64,000 nt of DNA, taken from assembly GCF_042655485.1 (NCBI RefSeq), contig NZ_JBHSMC010000005.1, forward strand, positions 100,366 to 164,365, read 5' to 3'. This DNA comes from Lederbergia graminis (lineage in GTDB: Bacteria > Bacillota > Bacilli > Bacillales > Bacillaceae_C). A program made the position numbers and the translations under genes. The notes under the pieces were generated by a model. It saw only the letters and a list, made by a program, of their open reading frames with translations. It made no database searches and was not told where the DNA came from. Positions 35,981-43,438 of this stretch are shown here, in pieces. Each line of letters begins with the position of its first letter. Position 1 is the stretch's first letter.

Positions 35981-36547
35981 TCATATTTGCAACTTGAACC
36001 TCTTCCGTATTTCGTATTTAGGTGTCCTATCAAGATGGGTTTGAAATAATGTTACAGCTTGAATAGTATCACTTAATACAGGAAATTTCTGCTCACTATA
36101 GCTCCTAAACTCTTGAAGATTAAATGGATCGTCACTGTCCCATTTTCTAGCAAGAGTTATATGAGGATTATATGGACGTTTATCCAGTTTCAATCCATTT
36201 TCAACACAATGTTCATATATGATTTTTTGTAACTGTATTAACGGTTCTGATTGCTCCATACCTGCCCACAGAATCCTTGGTGCATCACTTTTACCAAAAA
36301 CTCCTGTATGCTCAATAGTGAGGTTAATTTCTGATGTATTCTTTAATTTCCAATCTAAGTCTTGATTTAAGCTTGTTAATTGTTCACTGTTGATATGACC
36401 TAAAAATGCTAATGTGATATGGTAATCCTCATGATGTACCCATTTTTTAAAAGGAAACCTTTCTTTCATCTCATTCGAGAACATTAATAATGATTTTTTT
36501 ACCTCATTTGATAATGACAATGCATAAAAATAATGGCTTTTTGTCAT
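35981..36547 (-). CDS. thpR: RNA 2',3'-cyclic phosphodiesterase (2H family)
   Basis: Protein of 188 residues, YtlP in B. subtilis. Both catalytic HxTx motifs are present: HITLAFLG in the first half and HITLAR in the second. The enzyme opens 2',3'-cyclic phosphates on RNA (family knowledge). It heads the ytlP-ytlQ-ytlR operon. Confidence 0.9.
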   Translation of the reverse strand: MTKSHYFYALSLSNEVKKSLLMFSNEMKERFPFKKWVHHEDYHITLAFLGHINSEQLTSLNQDLDWKLKNTSEINLTIEHTGVFGKSDAPRILWAGMEQSEPLIQLQKIIYEHCVENGLKLDKRPYNPHITLARKWDSDDPFNLQEFRSYSEQKFPVLSDTIQAVTLFQTHLDRTPKYEIRKRFKLQI

Positions 36548-36614
36548 AGATGTATTTTCCTTTCTCGATACATATATAATGTTAAGTTTAACAAAATTAA
36601 GATACTAAAAAAAG

Positions 36615-36637
36615 CTGGCTTCCAGCTAGGAAACCAG
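36615..36637 (-). terminator. Terminator of pepV
   Basis: CTGGTTTCC / GGAAGCCAG stem, then CTTTTTTT on the - strand. Confidence 0.85.
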
Positions 36638-36667
36638 TTTATTAAATAGGAATTAATACATTAAACT

Positions 36668-38083
36668 TTACTTACATGCAAGTTCATATATTGCTTGTGC
36701 GTATATTGCAGTGGCTTTGAACAAATCATCCAATTCTATGTATTCGTCTTTTTGATGAGCTACATCCGGGCGTCCTGGAAATAGTGCACCAAATGCAACG
36801 CCTGATTCCAACGCTCTTGCATATGTTCCTCCACCTATAGCTAATAATTTAGCCTGTTCTTGAGTTTGTTCTTCATATACTTTTTGTAAAACTTTTATGA
36901 GTGGATTATTTTCTGGAACATGATGTGGCTTGGAATCAGAAAAATTCTCAATTGTAAATCCAGCCTGATTCACCTTTTCCCTCAGTTTTGTCATATTTTT
37001 ATCGATATCAAAAGTTACAGGATAACGCATATTAAGTCCGAAACGTCCACCGTCATGTTCATTATATGACATTTTCCCTACATTAATTGTTAAATCTCCC
37101 GTTATATCATCCGCGTACTGCACTCCTAATGCTCTTCCACGAGAATCACCAAAAAAGAACTTAACAGCAGATTGTATATATGTGTTTGCTTTTGGATCTA
37201 AATCCATTGTGGATAAGAAACTGGCAAGGATTAATCCGGCATTTTTTCCGTTATCTGGTTCCATTCCATGTGCCGATACTCCTTCAAGTTCAAGAACTGT
37301 AAAACCACTTTCTAGATAATAGTTCCCTTTTAATTGCTGTACTTTTAAAAACTCATTGAATGTTTGCATTATCTGTGTATGGTTTTTATCCACATCGATA
37401 ATTGCTCTTGCATAATCAGGTACCATATTATAACGTCTTCCAGACTCAAATGATAATAAAGTAATTGCTCCTTTAGATGGAGTTAGTTGATTTTTTTGTA
37501 CTAAATCATAATCAGCAATTCCTTTTTCAGCATGAATAATCGGAAAATCAGCATCTGGTGCAAATCCCATCTCTGGCATCTCTTCATGTTGGAAATAATG
37601 CTCCACACAACGCCAATCACTTTCTTCATCAGTTCCTATGATCATTCGTACTCTTTTCTGAAATGGAACCCCTAACTCCTTGACAATTTTCATCGCATAA
37701 TATGCTGCCATTGTTGGTCCTTTATCGTCAATTGATCCGCGCGCATATATTCTTCCTTCTTTTACTTCACCACCATATGGATCAACAGACCATCCATCCC
37801 CTTCAGGAACAACATCGACATGACATAAAATACCAATCAAATCGTTACCTGTCCCTATTTCTAAGTGACCAGCGAGATTGCCTGTATTCTTAGGAATAAA
37901 TCCATCTTTTTCCCCTAATTGCAACATATAGTCTAATGCCTTTTTGACATTTTGACCTAACGGTGCATCTGGTGTTGCATCTTGCTCGTTTAAAACACTA
38001 GGAATTTTTAAAAGCCCTTGTAAATCCGCAATAAGGTCCTCTTTCCGTTTATTTACTTCTTCCTGCCAGTTTATATTGTTCAT
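36668..38083 (-). CDS. pepV: Zinc dipeptidase PepV (M20 family)
   Basis: Cytosolic dipeptidase of about 471 residues, YtjP in B. subtilis. Di-zinc ligands and the catalytic residues are in LCHVDVVPEGDGW, GSIDDKGPTMAA and GTDEESDWRCVEH. The lid domain contains VSAHGMEPDNGKNAG. The C-terminal GGGTYARAL and PDVAHQKDEYI complete the site. ATG 38083 follows AAAGGAG. An extension to 38110 would include that site. Confidence 0.92.
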   Translation of the reverse strand: MNNINWQEEVNKRKEDLIADLQGLLKIPSVLNEQDATPDAPLGQNVKKALDYMLQLGEKDGFIPKNTGNLAGHLEIGTGNDLIGILCHVDVVPEGDGWSVDPYGGEVKEGRIYARGSIDDKGPTMAAYYAMKIVKELGVPFQKRVRMIIGTDEESDWRCVEHYFQHEEMPEMGFAPDADFPIIHAEKGIADYDLVQKNQLTPSKGAITLLSFESGRRYNMVPDYARAIIDVDKNHTQIMQTFNEFLKVQQLKGNYYLESGFTVLELEGVSAHGMEPDNGKNAGLILASFLSTMDLDPKANTYIQSAVKFFFGDSRGRALGVQYADDITGDLTINVGKMSYNEHDGGRFGLNMRYPVTFDIDKNMTKLREKVNQAGFTIENFSDSKPHHVPENNPLIKVLQKVYEEQTQEQAKLLAIGGGTYARALESGVAFGALFPGRPDVAHQKDEYIELDDLFKATAIYAQAIYELACK

Positions 38084-38147
38084 TCCTTTGACTCCTTTTC
38101 CAAAAAACATTAATTATATTGTACATTTTATCTTCCATTAATAGAAA

Positions 38148-39326
38148 TTAAATAAAAGGTAACTTACTACGTATCCATATATTAAAAATCATTGATAAAC
38201 TGATAAATATAACAAAAGGAATTACAAGCACAATTGTTAACTGTTTTCTACCTGCAAAATAACCTTCCTCATTTTTGTATTTTTTTGTAAAAGGATGATT
38301 TCCTAATATTTTATCCCATAACGAATTTATCCAACTAAGTAAAAATAAAGACCCAGCTATAATAATTGTTATTTTTAGCCACATAGGTGGAAGAATAATA
38401 GTTGCAGCACTTGTTATTCCAATTATTTGAAAATAACCTGTTATATATTGTATATTCCGTGCATTTACTTTCATAAACAATTCAAGAAATCCATTTTTAG
38501 GTGTTCTTCGGTTAAATATCCTACCTGATTTGGAAAATGTAACTGGACTTTTTCTTGATGAGTATCGCTTGGGCATTTTCTCTATATCCATAGATAATGA
38601 GAAAATCATATCGATTATCTTTGTCTTTTCAAATCGATCTATCGCTAAATCTTGTTCAAGGCGATGGTTATCTTTATACCTTGGCCAAATAAGGATAATG
38701 GAAACAATAGTTAATGTAATAGTTATCCCCAAAATTATCGCTATTTGATTATTAATAAAGGCTTGATAACAAAAACTCCAAACGAGAATAGTACCAAGCA
38801 ATAGAGGTATACCGCTAATTAATGTACGCCATCCTGTTACCTCTACATTTAACTTTCCCTTTATCCCCATAATTACCCATTTAATAGATAAACATAAGCC
38901 TCCAAAAAGGAGTAATTGATGCAGATTATAGCCATAATGTTGAAACCAAAAAGGCGCGATAAAAACAAATGAAAATAGAAGGAGTACAATTTCATAGATA
39001 TAGGAGTAAATAATCCCCCAACGTCTCATGTGTAACAACAATACTTCGTTTTTTCGCAAAAAAATGCTATCTGCTTCCTTAACATATGTCCGAAAATGGT
39101 TACCCCAAAAAAATAAAAAGAAAACAATGAATATCCAATAGAAAGAGATATTATGTATCCAATTAGGTAACTCTTCCCACCAGGATTTGTAGATTGCTAT
39201 CGTGATAACGGTAAGGGGGATGACAAAGTAAACGAAAACTGTCCAATCAACTACCGACTTCATTATTTTATATTGGTAAGTCCAATTTTGTTTCACTCTT
39301 ATACATAATAATTGGATACCATTCAT
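38148..39326 (-). CDS. ythQ: ABC transporter permease (EcsB/YthQ type)
   Basis: Polytopic membrane protein of 392 residues with about eight helices. It resembles EcsB, the membrane partner in Ecs-type ABC systems that affect secretion and processing. The start overlaps the ATPase stop by four bases (ATGA-type), so the two are translated as a unit. The substrate is unknown. Confidence 0.85.
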   Translation of the reverse strand: MNGIQLLCIRVKQNWTYQYKIMKSVVDWTVFVYFVIPLTVITIAIYKSWWEELPNWIHNISFYWIFIVFFLFFWGNHFRTYVKEADSIFLRKNEVLLLHMRRWGIIYSYIYEIVLLLFSFVFIAPFWFQHYGYNLHQLLLFGGLCLSIKWVIMGIKGKLNVEVTGWRTLISGIPLLLGTILVWSFCYQAFINNQIAIILGITITLTIVSIILIWPRYKDNHRLEQDLAIDRFEKTKIIDMIFSLSMDIEKMPKRYSSRKSPVTFSKSGRIFNRRTPKNGFLELFMKVNARNIQYITGYFQIIGITSAATIILPPMWLKITIIIAGSLFLLSWINSLWDKILGNHPFTKKYKNEEGYFAGRKQLTIVLVIPFVIFISLSMIFNIWIRSKLPFI

Positions 39327-40024
39327 TCTGTATCACCTTCGAGTGACAAACATGAATAAAGTGTTCCATCTGTTGCATTACATTTCTCTAGAACGGTTTC
39401 TAATGTTCCAGCAGCCTTCATAGTTCCTTGTTCAATTATGACGAAAGAGTCACATATGCGTTGCGCCGTATCTAATATATGTGTACACATTAATATACCT
39501 GTACCTTTATTTCGTTCTTCCTCAATCATATTTAACAATAGTATCGTTGATGCTGGATCAAGTCCCATAAAGGGTTCATCTATTATTAACAAATCAGGTT
39601 TTGTAAATAACGCAAGAACTGTCATTCCTTTTTGTTGCATACCCTTTGAAAAAGTATTAGGGAATTCGTGTATATGTTGTAATAAATGAAACTTTTTTAG
39701 AAGCTCCTTAGCATAGATTAGACTTGAATCATGTAAATTTTCCACTGCAGCAACAAACTCAAAATGTTCCCACAGTGTTAATTCATCATAAAAAACGGGA
39801 CGTTCTGGAATATAGGAATATGTACTATTTTCTTCTCTATGTATCTCTCCTTCCACAAAAGCTAATTGTTCCAAGATTGATTTTATCGTGGTACTTTTAC
39901 CAGCACCGTTTGCTCCAATCATTCCAACTAGTTCAGAACGTCTTATAGAGAATTCGATGTCTCTAATGATCTCCATGTTTTGCTTGTAACCTGCTTTCTT
40001 AATTTTCACATCAAGTAAACTCAA
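39323..40024 (-). CDS. ythP: ABC transporter ATP-binding protein (EcsA/YthP type)
   Basis: ATPase of 233 residues. Walker A is GANGAGKSTTIK. The signature is FSKGMQQKG, a variant of LSGGQ with Phe-Ser-Lys. Walker B is LLIIDEPFMGLDP. FSKGMQQK is typical of EcsA-like exporters. TTG start with AGGAGTGG upstream. It pairs with ythQ. Confidence 0.92.
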   Translation of the reverse strand: MSLLDVKIKKAGYKQNMEIIRDIEFSIRRSELVGMIGANGAGKSTTIKSILEQLAFVEGEIHREENSTYSYIPERPVFYDELTLWEHFEFVAAVENLHDSSLIYAKELLKKFHLLQHIHEFPNTFSKGMQQKGMTVLALFTKPDLLIIDEPFMGLDPASTILLLNMIEEERNKGTGILMCTHILDTAQRICDSFVIIEQGTMKAAGTLETVLEKCNATDGTLYSCLSLEGDTE

Positions 40025-40206
40025 ATATAACCACTCCTAGGAATAACTTATATCTCTTTACGTATTTCTCTCTAGAAAGTTCCGCTAATTGATTATTTTA
40101 TAGTGATTATACACAAAAGGGCGATAACCCTCAGTAAACTAAGGATGACTGCCTAAACAAGCTTTCCCGTCCTTAATATACTAACTTGTAAAAGGAGGGA
40201 AATACT

Positions 40207-42381
40207 TTGAGTGAAAATGAAATGAATAATCGAAGAAAAAGAAAAAGAAGAACTACTAGAGACTTTGAAGAAAATTGGTATGAAGGATATGAAGATGACA
40301 TTGAAGAAAATGTAGGTGCATATTCAAACGCGGATGCGGAATCTGATGCAGATGCGGACGCGGATTTAGATAGTGATATCGATGTTACTGCATACGCTAA
40401 AGCATATGCAGATGCTGACGCGGATGCTGATGCTGATGCTGACGCAGATGCCGATGCCGACGCAGATGCCGATGCCGATGCCGACGCAGATGCTGATGCC
40501 GATGCGGATGCCGACGCAGATGCCGATGCCGATGCCGACGCAGATGCCGATGCCGATGCCGATGCCGATGCCGACGCAGATGCTGATGCGGATGCATGTG
40601 CTGATGCGGATGCGGATGCTGACGCAGATGCCGATGCGGATGCTGACGCAGATGCCGATGCGGATGCCGACGCAGATGCTGACGCAGATGCCGATGCTGA
40701 TGCTGACGCAGATGCCGATGCTGATGCTGATGCCGATGCCGATGCGGATGCTGATGCGGATGCCGATGCCGATGCCGATGCCGATGCGGATGCTGATGCG
40801 GATGCTGATGCCGATGCCGATGCCGATGCGGATGCTGATGCCGATGCGGATGCCGATGCCGATGCCGATGCCGATGCGGACGCCGATGCTGATGCCGATG
40901 CTGATGCTGATGCTGATGCCGATGCCGACGCCGATGCCGATGCTGATGCTGATGCTGATGCGGACGCCGATGCCGATGCTGATGCGGACGCGGATGCCGA
41001 TGCGGATGCTGATGCCGATGCTGATGCTGATGCTGATGCCGATGCCGACGCCGATGCCGATGCTGATGCTGATGCTGATGCGGACGCCGATGCCGATGCT
41101 GATGCGGACGCCGATGCCGATGCTGATGCGGATGCTGATGCCGACGCGGATGCTGATGCGGACGCCGATGCCGACTCTGATTCTGACTCCGATGCCGATG
41201 CTGATGCCGACGCGGATGTAGACTCTGATCTTGATGCAGATGCGGATGCTGATGCCGACGCCGATGCTGATGCTGATGCCGATGCCGACGCCGATGCGGA
41301 CGCCGACTCTGATTCTGATGCCGATGCCGACGCTGATTCTGACTCCGATGCCGATGCCGACGCTGATTCTGACTCCGATGCCGATGCCGACGCTGATTCT
41401 GACTCCGATGCCGATGCCGATGCCGACGCGGATGCCGACTCTGATTCTGACTCCGATGCCGATGCCGATGCCGACGCGGATGTGGACTCTGACCTTGATG
41501 CGGATGCCGACGCGGATGCCGACTCTGATTCCGATTCCGATGCTGATGCAGATGCTGACGCGGATGTGGACTCTGACCTTGATGCGGATGCTGATGCGGA
41601 TGCCGATTCTGACTCTGATGCGGACTCTGATGCGGACTCTGATTCTGATGCAGATTCTGAAGCTGATGCGGACTCTGATTCTGAAGCACATTCAAATTCT
41701 GATGTGGATTCTGATTCTGAAGCGCATTCTGATGCGGATGCGGATTCCGACTCTGAAGCGCATTCTGATGCTGATTCTGATTCTGATGCTAATTCAGAAT
41801 CCGACTCTAATGCATGTGCTGATTCCGACGCCGACGCCGATGCAGATGCAGATTCAGATGCAACTTCCAATTCAGATGCTACATCTAACAACGATTCAGA
41901 CACTACTTCCAATTCAGATGCTACATCCAACAATGATTCAGATACTAGATCTAATTCAGATGCTACATCTAACAATGATTCGGACACTACTTCCAATTCA
42001 GATGCTTCATCCAGCAACGAATCAGATAATAGATCAACTTCAGATGCTACAGCAAATAACGATTCTGATACTACATCTACTTCCAATTCAGATTCTACTT
42101 CTAGTGTGGATTCTGATACTACTTCTGAAGCTAATGCAGGTGGCAACACATTTACGAACGGTAATAACACCATTATCAATGTAAGTGACAATACTGGAAC
42201 AGTTCTTGCAGTAACATTATCTACAATTGCAATGTTGCAGGCTCTTAATGGAAATACAGGTAGTGTCGATCCAATCTTATCTAGCTTAAATAATATGCTG
42301 AATAGGTTCATGGAAGACGATAATGCAAGCCGTCAAGCAGTTCTCAATGCAATTAATGAATTAAAAAATAATAAACAATAA
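40207..42381 (+). CDS. Asp-Ala repeat protein, 724 residues, extremely acidic
   Basis: Unrecognised protein. A basic N-terminal patch (NNRRKRKRRTTRDFEENW) and an acidic segment lead into 127 dipeptide units of Asp-Ala (residues 69-322) with a single Cys. Mixed Asp-Ala/Asp-Ser blocks follow, with VDSDLD inserts, then Asn/Thr/Ser-rich repeats (DATSNNDSD). A non-repetitive ~80-residue C-terminus (INVSDNTGTVLAVTLS, then a helix NRFMEDDNASRQAVLNA) closes the protein. There is no Sec signal, sortase motif or membrane anchor. TTG start after AAAGGAGGGA is convincing. Spore-surface or cation-binding roles are guesses. B. subtilis has nothing like it at this locus. Confidence 0.85.
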   Translation: MSENEMNNRRKRKRRTTRDFEENWYEGYEDDIEENVGAYSNADAESDADADADLDSDIDVTAYAKAYADADADADADADADADADADADADADADADADADADADADADADADADADADADADADADADACADADADADADADADADADADADADADADADADADADADADADADADADADADADADADADADADADADADADADADADADADADADADADADADADADADADADADADADADADADADADADADADADADADADADADADADADADADADADADADADADADADADADADADADADADADADADADADADADSDSDSDADADADADVDSDLDADADADADADADADADADADADADSDSDADADADSDSDADADADSDSDADADADSDSDADADADADADSDSDSDADADADADVDSDLDADADADADSDSDSDADADADADVDSDLDADADADADSDSDADSDADSDSDADSEADADSDSEAHSNSDVDSDSEAHSDADADSDSEAHSDADSDSDANSESDSNACADSDADADADADSDATSNSDATSNNDSDTTSNSDATSNNDSDTRSNSDATSNNDSDTTSNSDASSSNESDNRSTSDATANNDSDTTSTSNSDSTSSVDSDTTSEANAGGNTFTNGNNTIINVSDNTGTVLAVTLSTIAMLQALNGNTGSVDPILSSLNNMLNRFMEDDNASRQAVLNAINELKNNKQ
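40411..41172 (+). repeat. GAYGCN hexanucleotide tract coding for (Asp-Ala)127
   Basis: 762 bases of in-frame GAY-GCN with all four Ala codons and both Asp codons mixed. The only break is TGT (Cys) at 40597. Bases 40921-40980 recur identically at 41041-41100, so blocks of 120 bp have duplicated. The tract is far more GC-rich than its surroundings and is open in other frames. Confidence 0.95.
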
Positions 42382-42450
42382 TAACTATTAATAAGTTAAT
42401 CTTTAATTCTTCGCCACAGCCTATCATACTATGAGATTGGAGGAGACAGT

Positions 42451-42783
42451 ATGTCAAAAACTAATATATCTCGTTGTACAGTAAATGCTGCTGAAAAAGA
42501 TAATTCGCTTTACGTAAAAGTGATAAATTCAAATAAAACAGAATCAAGACAATTCGATATTAAAGTTTATAAAAAAGAAACACCTAACAAATTATTAGCA
42601 GTTACACCCAATAGTAAAGAAGAGAATCAATTAAGACCAGGTGCTGAAAAAATATATACTATTGACACTTCCACTACAAAAGGAAAGCTGATCTTCGAGA
42701 TAAGTCAATATTCCGGAGGTTCTGGTTTAAAGGTATCAAAAAACAGTAACAGAAAACATTCTTTAGAAATTCATTTAAAATAG
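42451..42783 (+). CDS. Unknown 110-residue protein downstream of the Asp-Ala repeat gene
   Basis: Soluble, probably beta-rich protein (LYVKVINSNKTESRQFDIKV, KLIFEISQYSGGSG) with one Cys at residue 9 and a basic end. No signal peptide or known domain is visible. GGAGGAG precedes ATG. It lies 70 bases after the repeat gene, with no terminator between them and a terminator after it, so the two probably form one transcript. A structural partner of the repeat protein is the simplest inference. Confidence 0.75.
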   Translation: MSKTNISRCTVNAAEKDNSLYVKVINSNKTESRQFDIKVYKKETPNKLLAVTPNSKEENQLRPGAEKIYTIDTSTTKGKLIFEISQYSGGSGLKVSKNSNRKHSLEIHLK

Positions 42784-42791
42784 ATTGTTAT

Positions 42792-42820
42792 GGGATCTTA
42801 GGCTCTATGCCTAGGATCTC
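42792..42820 (+). terminator. Terminator of the Asp-Ala repeat operon
   Basis: GGATCTTAGGC / GCCTAGGATCTC hairpin followed by TTT. Confidence 0.75.
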
Positions 42821-43017
42821 TTTAACATATTGAACAACATAACCAATTACCCTTTTAATTTTTCAATAAATAAGATAGAATAGAACTGTCTGATATTTCA
42901 ATTATATGAGAAGGAGTTGTCCAAAAGAAAAAATTGACTGAAAAAGGCCAATGTAAAGTCTAGGCCAAAAGCCGTCCGTACCATCTGCCAAGGGATTAAA
43001 GATGAGGGAGTGGTTTT

Positions 43018-43239
43018 TTGAAACCTTCGACAAATAGAATGCTCACTCGAATAAAAGACATCTACTTCTTTATTAAAGAAAATGGCCCCGTCACAACACG
43101 GGAGCTTGCAGATGAATTCGGGAGCACTCCTCGCACCATTCAAAGAGATTTGAATGTGTTAGAATACAATGACCTAATCAGCAGCCCCAGACGTGGGAAA
43201 TGGACAACAACCGAGAAAAAAGTCAAAATTACATCGTAA
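43018..43239 (+). CDS. ytzE: Small DeoR-type HTH protein YtzE
   Basis: Stand-alone DNA-binding domain of 73 residues. TNRMLTRIKDIYFFI, TTRELADEFGSTPRTIQRDLNVLEYNDLI and a basic wing RGKWTTTEKKVKI match B. subtilis YtzE almost throughout. It lacks the sugar-phosphate-sensing domain of full DeoR repressors. Its targets are unknown. TTG start with GAGGGAGTGG upstream. It lies beside the glycogen operon. Confidence 0.9.
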   Translation: MKPSTNRMLTRIKDIYFFIKENGPVTTRELADEFGSTPRTIQRDLNVLEYNDLISSPRRGKWTTTEKKVKITS

Positions 43240-43249
43240 TTAATAATGT

Positions 43250-43390
43250 GAAAATGCCAGGTTCAGAGGCTAGACAGTAGTCTAAAATCCTACCTGGGAG
43301 ACAAAAGATTAATAATTTTATTGAAGGAAGTTACTCTGGAGAGTCATTGGATTAGGTTATTACTGTAGTAATCTAACTAGACCAAAGGTA
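43250..43390 (+). other. Structured non-coding stretch downstream of ytzE
   Basis: Nested complementary segments: CCAGGT...AGG...TAGAC/GTCTA...CCT...ACCTGG, then ACTCTGGAGAGT, then TTGG...TTAG...ATTAC/GTAAT...CTAA...CCAA. It precedes a terminator, and no gene follows on this strand. Parts resemble fragments of glycine riboswitches (CTCTGGAGAG, GACCAAAGG), but the required core is not complete. Confidence 0.35.
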
Positions 43391-43401
43391 TTTATATTAT
43401 T

Positions 43402-43433
43402 AAAGGAGCTACGTAATACGTAGCTCCTTTTTT
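43402..43433. terminator. Bidirectional terminator ytzE / glgP
   Basis: AAAGGAGCTACGT / ACGTAGCTCCTTT hairpin with TTTTTT on the + strand. It is also positioned to end the glg operon on the - strand. Confidence 0.88.
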
Positions 43434-43438
43434 CATTC

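Noticed and set aside
40411..41172. Possible CRISPR-like or minisatellite array
   Set aside because: No spacers and no fixed repeat unit. The periodicity is that of Asp-Ala codons.
40173..42311. Long - strand frame reading Ala-Ser repeats over 712 residues
   Set aside because: It is the mirror of the GAYGCN tract, which is open in several frames. The + strand frame has a strong ribosome site and sensible non-repetitive ends.
43250..43390. Calling this a glycine riboswitch
   Set aside because: The conserved core after CCAAAGG and the CTCTCAGG/GGACAGAG side are missing or out of order, and no downstream gene exists.
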